A DNA stretch of 64,000 nt from Chloroflexi bacterium UBA6077. GTDB taxonomy: Bacteria > Chloroflexota > UBA6077. Positions 1 through 8,334 of this stretch are shown piece after piece (position 1 is the first letter of the stretch; each line of letters begins with the position of its first letter). The DNA lies in assembly GCA_002436065.1 (NCBI GenBank), contig DIXP01000035.1:66910-130909 (forward strand), written 5' to 3'. The position numbers and the translations under genes are program-made. Below the pieces are notes generated by a model. That model did no database searches, was not told where the DNA came from, and saw only the letters and a program-made list of their open reading frames with translations.

Positions 1-145
1 CACCCTGAACGGCTCGGGTCTGGCTGTCGGCCGAACCGTGGCGGCGGTGCTGGAGAACTACCAAATGAGCGACGGCTCAATCGTGATCCCCGACGCGCTT
101 CGGCCATACATGGGTGGGTTGGGGAGGATTGCGGTCGAAGGATAG
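1..145 (+). CDS. serS: Seryl-tRNA synthetase, C-terminal end (partial)
   Basis: The window opens inside a gene read in frame 2 and ending at TAG 143-145. The 47 visible residues contain TLNGSGLAVGRT, then VIPDALRPYMGG, which match the conserved end of class II seryl-tRNA synthetase (motif 3 and the C-terminal tail). The enzyme charges tRNA-Ser with serine in the cytoplasm. The rest of the gene lies upstream of the window. It is followed directly by the SRP RNA promoter. The family call is firm because this tail is very conserved; nothing can be said about the missing part. Confidence 0.9.
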   Translation, partial: TLNGSGLAVGRTVAAVLENYQMSDGSIVIPDALRPYMGGLGRIAVEG

Positions 146-169
146 GCCAGAGCCACGTTGTAGTTGGCC

Positions 170-199
170 TTGACACTATGGGTAACCATAGCGTAAAAT
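170..199 (+). promoter_or_regulatory. Promoter of the SRP RNA gene
   Basis: A consensus -35 box TTGACA (170-175) and a -10 box TAAAAT (194-199) are separated by 18 bases. The predicted transcription start near 206 coincides with the first base of the terminal helix of the SRP RNA, which supports both calls. Confidence 0.8.
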
Positions 200-205
200 T
201 GTATA

Positions 206-476
206 CGGTCGTGCTAGACGGGGAGCTAGCGGTGCCCTGTACCCGCAACCCGCTATAGCGGGGTTGAATTCCCACTCGAGGCTTAGTACCTTTCGATCAG
301 GGCCCGGCCCAGTGGTGTTGATGGCTTGGTCCTACGCGGCGGAGACTCGGGAATCCCGTCAGGTCCGGGAGGAAGCAGCGGTAACTGGCAATCTCCGGGT
401 GCCGTAGGGCAACCTGGCCGGAGCAGGCTAGTTGGGCACCTTCGGGGGGGCTGGGTCGACAGTGGGTGCACGACCG
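206..476 (+). ncRNA. ffs: Signal recognition particle RNA, large (Alu-domain) bacterial type
   Basis: This is the RNA scaffold of the signal recognition particle, which binds Ffh and targets membrane and secreted proteins. The 5' end carries the conserved Alu-domain sequence (GTGCTAGACGGGGAG at 211-225, then GGTGCCCTGT). The apical helix-8 signature GTCAGGTCC...GGAAGCAGC lies at 358-379 with a GGGA tetraloop at 367-370. The ends pair: CGGTCGTGC (206-214) is the reverse complement of GCACGACCG (468-476). The length of about 271 nt fits the long form found in Bacillus-like Firmicutes, Chloroflexota and related phyla, rather than the 4.5S form of E. coli. Confidence 0.93.
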
Positions 477-494
477 TTCTCATGAATGAGAGGG

Positions 495-536
495 AATCGG
501 GCGGTGATGCAGGTCATCACCGCCCGATTTCGTTTA
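495..536 (+). terminator. Rho-independent terminator after the SRP RNA
   Basis: A GC-rich stem pairs AATCGGGCGGTGAT (495-508) with ATCACCGCCCGATT (515-528), with a short loop and a T-rich tail (TTTCGTTT). It lies 19 bases after the SRP RNA 3' end and before rsmA. Confidence 0.85.
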
Positions 537-566
537 GTACAGCGCCGACGGGAGGATTCGAGAAGA

Positions 567-1487
567 ATGAAAGAGCGCGAGGGCCGAGGGCGGGTTCCTG
601 TCAGGACTGTGGGGGAGTTGCCCCCCGCCGAGGAGCTGTGGCGGCTCACACCCAAGGCGCTACTGCGCGCACTGGGTCTGTCTGCTCGGAAGGGGCTCTC
701 CCAGAGCTTCCTCACAGATAGCTATGTGGTGAAGGATATCCTCGCGGCCGCTGAACTAGCCCCCGAGGATGAGGTGCTGGAGGTGGGGCCCGGCCTCGGC
801 GTGATGACGCGGGAACTGGTGAAGGTTGTCAGACGGGTCGTCGCGGTGGAGTTGGACCAGAAGCTGGCCGAATTGCTTCCTACCCTGGTGCCTGCCCCCG
901 AACGGCTTGAGGTGGTGAACGCGGACATCCTGGAGTTTGACCTCGCATCGGCGTTCCCTGGACCCTACAAGGTGGTTGCCAATCTGCCCTACCACATCTC
1001 ATCTCCCCTGCTGCGCAAGCTGCTGACGTCGGAGAAGAAGCCGACTCTGCTGGTGATCATGGTGCAAAAGGAGGTGGCGGAGCGAATGGTGGCGAAGCTC
1101 GGCAGCACCAGCCTCCTGTCGATCATGGTGCAGCTCTACTCACGGGCCTCTCTGGTGAGGGAGGTGCCGGCCGCTGCCTTTTTCCCCGCGCCCCAGGTGG
1201 ACTCCGCCGTCGTCAAGCTGGAGGTGTACGAGCAGTTGCCGTATGGTGTCGATGACCCCGAGGCAGTGCTCAAGGTGGTGGCGGCTGGTTTCAGTCGCCG
1301 TCGTAAGCAAATCCACAATGCCCTGTCGGACTCCCTGTGGTTCCCGCCCGGAGGCGTCTACGAGGTGCTGGAGCGGGCTGGCATAGACCCTGCCCGGCGG
1401 GCGCAAACCCTCTCGCTGGAGGAGTGGGCAACCCTGTACCGGACCTACCAGGAGGCGCGGCGCGGCTGGCAGGAGAAGTCCGAGTGA
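567..1487 (+). CDS. rsmA: 16S rRNA dimethyladenosine transferase RsmA/KsgA
   Basis: Dimethylates two adjacent adenines near the 3' end of 16S rRNA during 30S maturation, using S-adenosylmethionine. The 306-residue product has the KGLSQSFLTD entry motif (about 42-51), the SAM-binding loop EVGPGLG (72-78), an acidic residue after the second strand (VAVELD) and the catalytic NLPYHISSPL motif (139-148). ATG 567 is chosen because GGAGG lies at 551-555; the frame is open further upstream, but that would run into the SRP terminator. Its stop overlaps the ispE start (GTGA), so the two are probably translationally coupled. Length is slightly above the usual 260-290 because of an N-terminal extension of about 40 residues. 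Confidence 0.93.
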   Translation: MKEREGRGRVPVRTVGELPPAEELWRLTPKALLRALGLSARKGLSQSFLTDSYVVKDILAAAELAPEDEVLEVGPGLGVMTRELVKVVRRVVAVELDQKLAELLPTLVPAPERLEVVNADILEFDLASAFPGPYKVVANLPYHISSPLLRKLLTSEKKPTLLVIMVQKEVAERMVAKLGSTSLLSIMVQLYSRASLVREVPAAAFFPAPQVDSAVVKLEVYEQLPYGVDDPEAVLKVVAAGFSRRRKQIHNALSDSLWFPPGGVYEVLERAGIDPARRAQTLSLEEWATLYRTYQEARRGWQEKSE

Positions 1488-2374
1488 GCAGGCTGCGAGT
1501 GAGGGCCCACGCAAAGATCAACCTCTCTCTGGAGGTGCTGGGCGAGCGCCCCGATGGATTCCACGAGGTCCGCAGCGTGCTGCAGTCTGTCAGCCTGGCC
1601 GACGAGTTGACGCTGGAAACCGCCGCAGAGCTTTCGCTGACGTGCGACGTTGCCCATCTGGAGGGTGACGACAACCTGGTCCTGCGGGCGGCCAGGGCGC
1701 TTCGAGGGGTGACAGGTAGGCCCCTTGGAGCCCGCATCCGTCTCGAGAAGGGCATTCCGGAGGCCTCCGGACTTGGGGGTGCCAGCTCGGATGCTGCTTC
1801 AGCATTAGTGGGGCTGTCCCAGCTTTGGGGCCTCGACCTGGGACTCGAGGAGCTTCGGAGGCTGGGGGCGGAACTGGGTTCCGACGTGCCCTTCTTTCTA
1901 ACCGGCGGGACGGCCCTGGTACAGGGGCGCGGCGAAGAGGTTTCTCCCTTATCCGACGCGCCGCCGGTCTGGCTGGTTCTTCTGGCCCCCTCCCACGGCG
2001 TCGCTAACAAGACTGCTACTCTGTATCGACTGCTCGGCCCCGAAAGCTGGTCCTCCGGCGAGAGGACGGAGAGGTTGGTTCGGGCCATTTGCGATGGCGA
2101 GCGGGTGGGCGAGAGTCTCCTCGGGAACAGCTTTGAGGCAGTGGCCGACGAAGCCTTCACCGGCATGGCCTCCTTTCGGGACGCTCTGCTGCGCGCTGGC
2201 GCCGGGACCGTTCATCTATCGGGCGCTGGCCCCACGCTCTATTCCATCTTCCGCGACGAACGAACTGCCAGGGAAGTGGCGGCCCGATTGGTGAAGGAAG
2301 GCCAACAGCCGCTGCCGGCCCATACAGTGGCGGCTGCGGAGAGCAGGCCTCGGCCGATGGCTTGGAGTGAGTAG
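1484..2374 (+). CDS. ispE: 4-diphosphocytidyl-2-C-methyl-D-erythritol kinase IspE
   Basis: GHMP-family kinase of the non-mevalonate (MEP) isoprenoid pathway, which phosphorylates the 2-hydroxyl of CDP-methylerythritol. The 296-residue product opens with the AKINLSLEVLG strand (about 10-20) and has the glycine/serine-rich ATP loop PEASGLGGASSDAA (about 92-105), the SDVPFFL catalytic-Asp segment, and the C-terminal LSGAGPTLYSIF motif. The start is GTG 1484, which overlaps the rsmA stop by four bases and is preceded by AGGAG at 1471-1475. The rsmA-ispE pairing is seen in many bacteria. The pathway would feed the undecaprenyl-type carrier lipid used by the glycan genes downstream. Confidence 0.93.
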   Translation: MSRLRVRAHAKINLSLEVLGERPDGFHEVRSVLQSVSLADELTLETAAELSLTCDVAHLEGDDNLVLRAARALRGVTGRPLGARIRLEKGIPEASGLGGASSDAASALVGLSQLWGLDLGLEELRRLGAELGSDVPFFLTGGTALVQGRGEEVSPLSDAPPVWLVLLAPSHGVANKTATLYRLLGPESWSSGERTERLVRAICDGERVGESLLGNSFEAVADEAFTGMASFRDALLRAGAGTVHLSGAGPTLYSIFRDERTAREVAARLVKEGQQPLPAHTVAAAESRPRPMAWSE

Positions 2375-2421
2375 CCGGTAGCCCCGCAGCCTGGTCCCCA
2401 CGAACAGATGATTCTCCTCAC

Positions 2422-2450
2422 TTTACACGGCTCCTGCGTCGGGCTATGCT
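2422..2450 (+). promoter_or_regulatory. Candidate promoter of the Yip1-family gene
   Basis: TTTACA (2422-2427) and TATGCT (2445-2450) are separated by exactly 17 bases in the 191-base gap between ispE and the next gene. The leader to ATG 2566 would be about 110 nt. No other notable element is seen in this gap. Confidence 0.5.
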
Positions 2451-2565
2451 GTCTAAGCTTCATTATCGAAGAAGGTGCTTCCGTTGGTGATGCACCCGGT
2501 TTCTCCAGTGGGGTTGCGGTGAGCGCTTGCCACCGACATCGAATACCAAGATGGGAGGAATCATC

Positions 2566-3102
2566 ATGCCTTTCGACCGGATGATCAAGGCGGCAATGCT
2601 GGATGCCAGCGTCTACGAGGAGCTGGAGCGCGACACCAGTGCTACAACACAGGCTTTCATGGTGGTGCTGCTAGTCAGCTTCATCTCCGGCCTCGGAGCC
2701 GCCATAGCCAGGCTCGGGAATCCCAGCCAGGCTGTCTTTGGCCTGATCGGGGCCGTAGTGGCGGGGGTAGTGGGTTGGATAGTCTGGTCATACGTCACCT
2801 ACTTCGTCGGGACCAAGGCATTCAATGGCACGGCTACCCCAGGCGAGTTGCTGAGGACTATCGGGTTCGCGTTCACCCCAAACGCGCTTGGTTTCTTCTC
2901 GTTCATTCCGTGCCTGGGGTGGCTGGTTGCTCTGGCTGGTTCCATTTGGAGTCTGGTTGCCGCCGTGGTCGCAGTTCGACAGGCTTTGGACTTCGACACG
3001 GGCAAGGCTGTCCTGACCGTCATCATCGGCTGGGTGGCGTTGTTGTTGGTGACGGTAGTACTTTCGTTAATCGGTCTTGGTTTCTTCATAGTGGCACCGT
3101 AG
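2566..3102 (+). CDS. Yip1-family integral membrane protein
   Basis: A 178-residue membrane protein. After a soluble stretch of about 35 residues (MIKAAMLDASVYEELERD), five hydrophobic helices follow, including VGWIVWSYVTYFVG and the FTPNALGFFSFIP turn typical of Yip1-domain proteins. The bacterial members have no settled function. ATG 2566 is chosen for the GGAGGA site at 2555-2560. It stands alone between the housekeeping genes and the glycan region, and is followed by two palindromes. The family call is from pattern only. Confidence 0.65.
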   Translation: MPFDRMIKAAMLDASVYEELERDTSATTQAFMVVLLVSFISGLGAAIARLGNPSQAVFGLIGAVVAGVVGWIVWSYVTYFVGTKAFNGTATPGELLRTIGFAFTPNALGFFSFIPCLGWLVALAGSIWSLVAAVVAVRQALDFDTGKAVLTVIIGWVALLLVTVVLSLIGLGFFIVAP

Positions 3103-3162
3103 TGGCGTACCTTCCCCCCGTGCGGTCTTAGACCGCAGGCTACGCGAATGAAGCCTGCTTAC

Positions 3163-3224
3163 GTGCCAGCCCCATTGCCAGAGCGCCGGCGTAACCGCCG
3201 GCGCTCTGGCAATGGGGCTGGCAC
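3163..3224. repeat. Perfect 29-bp inverted repeat (extended hairpin)
   Basis: Arms 3163-3191 and 3196-3224 are perfect reverse complements around a TAAC loop; the arms read inward from GTGCCAGCCCCATTGCC. A smaller palindrome, TGCGGTCTTAGACCGCA, lies just upstream (3121-3137), and CCTGCCGC/GCGGCAGG lies downstream (about 3248-3269). There is no T tract, so it is not a standard intrinsic terminator. It may be a dispersed palindromic unit or a transcript-stabilising hairpin. Confidence 0.85.
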
Positions 3225-3357
3225 CTCTCCTGCGTTGTCATGGTCCCTGCCGCTTAGCGTGGCGGCAGGTTAAGAGCCGATGACAAAGCTACCGACCGTC
3301 GTCGACCCTCACAGCCTATCCGTGGTCAGGGCGGTTGGACCCTCTGGGAGTACGAAG

Positions 3358-4362
3358 ATGAGGAGAGGTTTGCGCGAGTCCTTTCTCGCCGTTTCCACGG
3401 TTGTCTTCATTGGACTGTTGGTGGCGCTGGCCCTGTCAGTGGGCCCGGCCCACGCCCTTACCCCAGATGAGCGGTTGGCAAGCACCACAGCAACAGAAGT
3501 GAACGATCCCGGGGTGGTGAGTGTTCTCGCTTCCGTCCCAACGACGAACAGCGCCGCTCCGGGTGGAGCGGCGAGCGAAAGGCCGACCCGTCAGGGTGGG
3601 TCGGTGCTGAGCGACCATCTGCTGGTCACCTGGTACGGAAACCCGAGGACAGGCTTGATGGGAGTGCTGGGTCAGTACGATGGAGCGGACCTGGCTGCCA
3701 GGCTCCAGCGCCAGGCCGACGCCTACCAGCCCTACACCGACAAGACCGTCCTCCCCGCCTATGAATTGATAGCGATAGTGGCTATGGACAACCCAGGCGA
3801 TGACGGGAAGTGGCGAAGGCAGGAGACGCCTGAGGTCATCGACGCCATGCTTGCCGAGGCGCGGGCCAATGGATTCAAGTTGATCCTGGACGTACAGGTT
3901 GGGCACAGCAAGGCGTCGGAGGAACTGGAGTACTTGCGGCCATGGCTGGAGCAGCCTGACGTCTACCTGGCTCTGGACCCCGAATTTGATATGTGGGAGG
4001 GGCAGGTTCCGGGCGTCGAGATTGGTCACACCGTCTCCGGAGACGTGAACTACGCCCTCGGTTTCCTGGATAGGATCATCAACGAGAACGGACTCCCGCC
4101 TAAAGTGCTGATCGTTCATCAGTTCACGGAGAATATGCTTCCCGACAAGGGGAACATCGGTGGTAGCTCCGTCGTGGATGTCGTGCTGGACATGGACGGT
4201 TTTGGCGCCCAGTGGTTGAAGAACGACACCTGGAACATGGTGATGGCGCAGCCGTTGGAATTCTCAGGGATCAAGCTGTTCTACGATCAGGATCCGGGCA
4301 TGTTCACTCCGGAAGAGGTGATGGCGTTGCAGCCTACTCCCTCGGTGGTTATCTACCAGTAA
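3358..4362 (+). CDS. Secreted protein of unknown function, possible TIM-barrel fold
   Basis: I do not recognise the family. ATG 3358 (334 residues) is preferred over an in-frame ATG at 3280 because GGGAG lies at 3346-3350 and the product then starts with a clean Sec signal peptide (Arg-rich start, hydrophobic core, cleavage after AHA near residue 33). After a low-complexity spacer, the domain has strands and motifs suggesting a beta/alpha barrel: HLLVTWYGNP, YELIAIVAMD, FKLILDVQVGH, VYLALDPEFDM and KVLIVHQF. Acidic residues near strand ends (LDPEFDM) could be catalytic, which would suit a glycan-acting enzyme, but this is inference. It precedes the polysaccharide region. Confidence 0.6.
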   Translation: MRRGLRESFLAVSTVVFIGLLVALALSVGPAHALTPDERLASTTATEVNDPGVVSVLASVPTTNSAAPGGAASERPTRQGGSVLSDHLLVTWYGNPRTGLMGVLGQYDGADLAARLQRQADAYQPYTDKTVLPAYELIAIVAMDNPGDDGKWRRQETPEVIDAMLAEARANGFKLILDVQVGHSKASEELEYLRPWLEQPDVYLALDPEFDMWEGQVPGVEIGHTVSGDVNYALGFLDRIINENGLPPKVLIVHQFTENMLPDKGNIGGSSVVDVVLDMDGFGAQWLKNDTWNMVMAQPLEFSGIKLFYDQDPGMFTPEEVMALQPTPSVVIYQ

Positions 4363-4394
4363 GGAGCTATCAGCTGTCGGCCATCAGCTCTTGC

Positions 4395-4419
4395 AGGCGG
4401 CCGGCGTCGCCGGCCGCCT
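4395..4419. terminator. GC-rich hairpin after the secreted-protein gene
   Basis: AGGCGGCCGGC (4395-4405) pairs with GCCGGCCGCCT (4409-4419) about 30 bases after the stop codon. There is no run of T, so a terminator role is only possible. The remaining gap to 4648 shows nothing else that I can support. Confidence 0.4.
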
Positions 4420-4647
4420 CTTGCTGCAAGTGACCTAGCAAGTTGCTCATCATCGACTGCAGGCTGACTGCTGACCGCCCTCCTGGCTGTTCTGTAACTG
4501 CTGCTGCCCGCCCCTTTCATCCCCCATTCAGCCCCCGTGCAGATACTACGATCGGTGATAGCTGCTGGCTCGGCCAATCTCAATGATTTGGTGGGCGCTG
4601 GGCAGCAGGCGTGATCAAGCCGTGGGGGTACTGCATTGGAGATCACG

Positions 4648-5544
4648 ATGGGCTCTCGGACCTCTGGACACAGCCTGGTAGCCAATATAGTGGCGGGCAT
4701 GCGACCCAAGCAGTGGGTGAAAAACCTCGTCCTATTTGCCGGGCTCGTGTTTGCCGGGCGGATGTTCGATGTGGAGCTGGTAGCCAGGGTGATGGTGGCC
4801 ACGTTCCTCTTCTGTATGGTGTCTGGGGCCGTCTACTTGATAAACGACATCAAGGACGCTGAGAAGGACCGGCTTCATCCCAAGAAGCGCCTGCGGCCGA
4901 TCGCGTCGGGAAGCCTGAAGATGGGTCACGCGAAGGGGGCCACGGCTCTGATCGTGGCGACTGCACTCCCCGCTAGCTGGCTGCTGAGCCCCGCCTTTGG
5001 CGCCCTCACCACGGTCTATCTGCTGCTGATGCTAGCCTATAGCTTCGGTTTGAAGGATCTGGTCATCCTCGACGTGCTGATTATAGCCGCTGGCTTCGTC
5101 TTGCGTGCCGTCGCAGGCAGCGTCTTAGTCGGGGTACCTATCTCGCCCTGGCTTTACGTCTGCACCAGCTTGCTGGCCCTGTTCCTTGGCTTCGGCAAGC
5201 GCAGGCAGGAACTGGTGTTGCTGGACAAGGGGGCTTCCAGCCATCGCAAGATTCTGGAGGAGTACAGCGCGTCCTTGCTGGACCAGTTGATGGCCACGGT
5301 ATCCACCTCGACGATAATCGCTTACTCGCTGTATACCTTCTTCTCCGAGACATCCCATCGCGCCCCCTACATGATGCTGACGATACCCTTTGTGGTGTAT
5401 GCAATCTTCCGGTATCTCTACCTCGTGGACCGAAGGGGAGAAGGGGGTAGTCCAGAAGAGGTGTTGTTGAAGGATCGCCCGCTGCTGGGAACCATCCTCG
5501 TGTGGGGGGTCGCCGTGGTCGTGGTGCTGTATGGAATGGTGTGA
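4648..5544 (+). CDS. UbiA-family prenyltransferase, decaprenyl-phosphate phosphoribosyltransferase-like
   Basis: A polytopic membrane enzyme of 298 residues resembling DPPR synthase (mycobacterial UbiA), which moves 5-phosphoribose from PRPP to a polyprenyl phosphate. The start RPKQWVKNLVLFAGLVFAG is characteristic of this subgroup. The first Asp-rich motif is NDIKDAEKDRLHPKKR and the second polar region is YSFGLKDLVILDV. About eight or nine hydrophobic helices follow. ATG 4648 is preferred, with GGAG at 4638-4641. It is followed nine bases later by an open frame for GtrA. In mycobacteria the product leads to decaprenyl-phospho-arabinose, so a pentose-containing glycan is possible here; no DprE1/E2 pair is visible in the window. 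Confidence 0.82.
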   Translation: MGSRTSGHSLVANIVAGMRPKQWVKNLVLFAGLVFAGRMFDVELVARVMVATFLFCMVSGAVYLINDIKDAEKDRLHPKKRLRPIASGSLKMGHAKGATALIVATALPASWLLSPAFGALTTVYLLLMLAYSFGLKDLVILDVLIIAAGFVLRAVAGSVLVGVPISPWLYVCTSLLALFLGFGKRRQELVLLDKGASSHRKILEEYSASLLDQLMATVSTSTIIAYSLYTFFSETSHRAPYMMLTIPFVVYAIFRYLYLVDRRGEGGSPEEVLLKDRPLLGTILVWGVAVVVVLYGMV

Positions 5545-5625
5545 GGTTGTCTAGTGATACCTGTTCGGTACACGGACGCCGAAGGGGTACGACGGATCCG
5601 GACCCGAGATATGGGAGATGGCTTG

Positions 5626-6057
5626 ATGTGCTCCTTGTGGAAGCTGCGATGCGCCCTGGAGCATCGCCACCTTCGGCGGTTGGTCCGCTTTGGCCTCGTG
5701 GGACTGAGCGGGGTGTTCGTGAACATGGGGTTTTTATGGTTGCTGACGGAGGTGATGGGTTTTTACTACATCCTGTCGAGTCTGGTGGCGGTCGAACTGT
5801 CGATCATCAGCAATTTCCTGCTGAACAATGCCTGGACCTTTCGCGACCGTAGCCTGGGGGTGGTCAGGCTCACAGCGCTCGCTCGGTACAACCTGGTCTG
5901 CGCTGGAGCCATCGTTGGAAGCACGACTATCCTGTACCTGCTGACGACGCATATGGGCGCCCACTATCTGGTAGCCAATCTAATTGCCATAACCGTGACG
6001 TCTCTCTGGAACTTCGCTGCCAACGCCGCCTGGACCTGGCGGAAGGGGCAAAGCTAG
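5626..6057 (+). CDS. GtrA-family membrane protein
   Basis: A 143-residue protein with four hydrophobic helices and GtrA landmarks: LVRFGLVGLSGVFVNMG, then NFLLNNAWTFRDR, RYNLVCAGAI and LWNFAANAAWTWR. GtrA proteins are thought to help move polyprenyl-linked sugars across the membrane or to assist GT-C transferases. ATG 5626 is chosen because GGGAG lies at 5613-5617; GTG 5554 and ATG 5611 are in-frame alternatives. Its position after the DPPR-synthase-like gene suggests the two act on the same lipid-linked sugar. Confidence 0.82.
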   Translation: MCSLWKLRCALEHRHLRRLVRFGLVGLSGVFVNMGFLWLLTEVMGFYYILSSLVAVELSIISNFLLNNAWTFRDRSLGVVRLTALARYNLVCAGAIVGSTTILYLLTTHMGAHYLVANLIAITVTSLWNFAANAAWTWRKGQS

Positions 6058-6190
6058 GTGCAGCGCACGCACTGACACATCTGTAATAGCTGGCTCTTGC
6101 TGGTTTTCACCAGCCTATCATGCACAAGCTCTACGTTCTTTAGGCGCGGCTGAGTGGCCGCGCGGAATGGGGAGGTCAGGAAGTCTATCG

Positions 6191-7558
6191 ATGAGCAGAG
6201 TCTGCGTAATCGGCACCGGCTACGTTGGCCTGGTAACCGGGACTTGCTTCGCGGAGTTGGGCCACCGTGTCATCTGCGTGGATATCGATAGTGTGAAGAT
6301 CGAGCGGCTCAAGCGCGGGGTGGTTCCCATCTTCGAGCCAGGGCTGGAGGAGTTGGTCATCGGCAACTCCGCCTCCGGGCGGCTGGGCTTCACCACCAGT
6401 TACGAGGAGGGGGTGTCAGGCGCGGAGTTCGTGTTCATCACTGTGGGTACCCCTCCGGACCAGGACGGGTCGGCTGACCTTCGGCAGGTGAAGCTGGTGG
6501 CGACTCAGATAGCGAAGAGCCTGCAGGGCTATGCCGTCATCGTGAACAAGAGCACGGTGCCGGTGGGCACGGCAGAATGGATAGCCAGGTATGTCAAGGA
6601 GAGCATGGAGTCCTCCATACCCTTCGCCGTGGCCTCCAACCCAGAGTTCCTGCGGGAGGGGACCGCTGTCTCCGATTTCCTCTCGCCCTCCAGAGTGGTT
6701 GTGGGGAGCACCAGTAGGCAGGCGGCCGAAGCAGTAGCCGCGCTGTATGCGCCGCTGCGATGCCCAACTGTGATAACCGACCCTCGAACCTCGGAGATGA
6801 TCAAGTACGCCTCCAACGCCTTCCTTGCCACGAAGATCTCGTTCATAAACGAGATGGCCCACATCTGCGAGACGGTAGGGGCCGACGTGTGCGAGGTGTC
6901 CATGGGCATGGGATTAGATGCCCGAATCGGACGCTCGTTCTTGGATGCGGGACTTGGCTACGGGGGATCCTGTTTTCCCAAGGATGTGCGTGCCCTGGCC
7001 CAACTGGCTGAGGGCAATGGCTTCCACCCGCAATTGCTGCACAGCGTAATGGCGATCAACCGCGACCAGAGCGTCCTGGTGATCAAGAAGCTGGAGGCGG
7101 TGCTTCACTCGTTGGAAGGCCGTACGGTCGGCGTCTTGGGGCTGGCCTTCAAGCCAAACACCGATGACACGCGGGAAGCCCCTGCCCTGGCTATGATCGC
7201 GAGGCTGTGCTCTCATGGGGCGCTAGTACGGGCCTATGATCCGGTTGCCATGGATAATGCCCGAAGGGTCATCCCGGAGCAGGTGAAGCTATGCGCCGAC
7301 CCTTACGAGGTGGCGGTTGACAGCGACGCGCTGATCATTGCGACGGAGTGGGACGGGTTCAAGCGGTTGGACTTCGGCCGCATCCACTCGTCCATGAGCT
7401 TCCCACTGTTGGTGGACGGACGAAACATGCTGGACCCCGTGAGGATGGAGGCCATTGGTTTCAGCTATTCAGGGATCGGCAGAGGTACCCATCCGGCCCC
7501 CATGGAGCGAAAGAACGGCAACGGAACGATCAAAGAGTCGGCGCTATCGAAGGCCTGA
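6191..7558 (+). CDS. UDP-glucose/GDP-mannose 6-dehydrogenase family protein (UDP-glucose 6-dehydrogenase)
   Basis: Oxidises a nucleotide-linked hexose to the uronic acid with two NAD, here most likely UDP-glucose to UDP-glucuronate, to supply acidic sugar for the polysaccharide. The 455-residue product has the Rossmann motif VIGTGYVGLVTG (6-17), SNPEFLREGTAV (149-160), the Lys-containing segment EMIKYASNAFLA, and the catalytic Cys261 in GYGGSCFPKD. ATG 6191 is preferred over an upstream in-frame ATG, since AGGAAG precedes it and the Rossmann strand then begins at residue 3. Substrate is inferred from family similarity only; UDP-ManNAc or GDP-mannose are less likely alternatives. Confidence 0.9.
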   Translation: MSRVCVIGTGYVGLVTGTCFAELGHRVICVDIDSVKIERLKRGVVPIFEPGLEELVIGNSASGRLGFTTSYEEGVSGAEFVFITVGTPPDQDGSADLRQVKLVATQIAKSLQGYAVIVNKSTVPVGTAEWIARYVKESMESSIPFAVASNPEFLREGTAVSDFLSPSRVVVGSTSRQAAEAVAALYAPLRCPTVITDPRTSEMIKYASNAFLATKISFINEMAHICETVGADVCEVSMGMGLDARIGRSFLDAGLGYGGSCFPKDVRALAQLAEGNGFHPQLLHSVMAINRDQSVLVIKKLEAVLHSLEGRTVGVLGLAFKPNTDDTREAPALAMIARLCSHGALVRAYDPVAMDNARRVIPEQVKLCADPYEVAVDSDALIIATEWDGFKRLDFGRIHSSMSFPLLVDGRNMLDPVRMEAIGFSYSGIGRGTHPAPMERKNGNGTIKESALSKA

Positions 7559-7614
7559 GGTCGTCTTGCCGAGTGTGTTGGCGACCTGGCCCTGGGCGCG
7601 AAGGAAGAGAACAC

Positions 7615-8334
7615 ATGAGCAACGGTCGAACCAAGGCGCGAGTGCTGGTGGTTGACGACAACTTGCAGAGCCTGAAGATGCTGCGTTTTCTACTGGAGGA
7701 TGAGGGGTACGAGGTACTGATCGGCTCCAGCGCCGACGCCGCCTGCGAGCTGCTGGAGAACCCGCCCAGCCCGATTCACTTGATGCTTCTGGACGTCATG
7801 ATGCCCCAAGTGGACGGTTTCGACCTTTGTGCCCGGATTCGAAGGCAGGGGGAGGGGGTGCCGATCATCTTTCTCTCAGCGAGGAGCGAACCTGCCGATC
7901 GTGCTGAGGGGCTGCGCATGGGGGCTGACGACTACGTGGTGAAGCCCTTTGACCCTGGAGAGTTGCTTGCGCGCATCGCAGCGGTGCTGCGGCGCAGCCG
8001 CACCGTGACATCGGTGTCCGACGCAGCTCCGCTTCTTCGACTGGGCGAAGTGGAGTTGGATCCCGGGCGGCTGAAAGTGAAGGTTGCCGCGGATCGCCAG
8101 GCGGACTTGACTCCCACCGAGACGAAGCTACTTCATTGCCTGATGAGAAACTCCGGCAGGGTGCTGACGCGGGATGTGTTGATCAACCAGGTATGGGACT
8201 ACGACTACGACGGCAACAACAACACCGTAGACGTATATATCCGTCGGCTCCGCCAGAAGGTAGAACCTGATCCGAACGACCCCAAGTACATTCGCACTGT
8301 CAGGGGAGTGGGGTACGTTTTCCAGGCAGAGTAG
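7615..8334 (+). CDS. OmpR/PhoB-family response regulator
   Basis: A DNA-binding response regulator of 239 residues. The receiver domain (about 8-125) has the acidic pair D14/D15, phosphoacceptor D60 in LMLLDVMMP, and K110 in DDYVVKPF. The C-terminal winged helix (about 140-239) contains LTPTETKLLHCL and the recognition segment NNNTVDVYIRRLRQKV, ending in IRTVRGVGYVF. ATG 7615 follows AAGGAAGAG. The kinase gene begins at the base after its stop, so this is a cognate pair. Being placed between sugar-nucleotide and glycosyltransferase genes, it may regulate the polysaccharide genes; that is inference. Confidence 0.93.
   Translation: MSNGRTKARVLVVDDNLQSLKMLRFLLEDEGYEVLIGSSADAACELLENPPSPIHLMLLDVMMPQVDGFDLCARIRRQGEGVPIIFLSARSEPADRAEGLRMGADDYVVKPFDPGELLARIAAVLRRSRTVTSVSDAAPLLRLGEVELDPGRLKVKVAADRQADLTPTETKLLHCLMRNSGRVLTRDVLINQVWDYDYDGNNNTVDVYIRRLRQKVEPDPNDPKYIRTVRGVGYVFQAE

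Noticed and set aside
4363..4647. Promoter for the DPPR-synthase-like gene
   Set aside because: TACGAT near 4546 lacks an acceptable -35 box at normal spacing.
6058..6190. Promoter for the UDP-sugar dehydrogenase gene
   Set aside because: TATCAT near 6116 has only TTGCTG at 13 bases upstream, which is too close.
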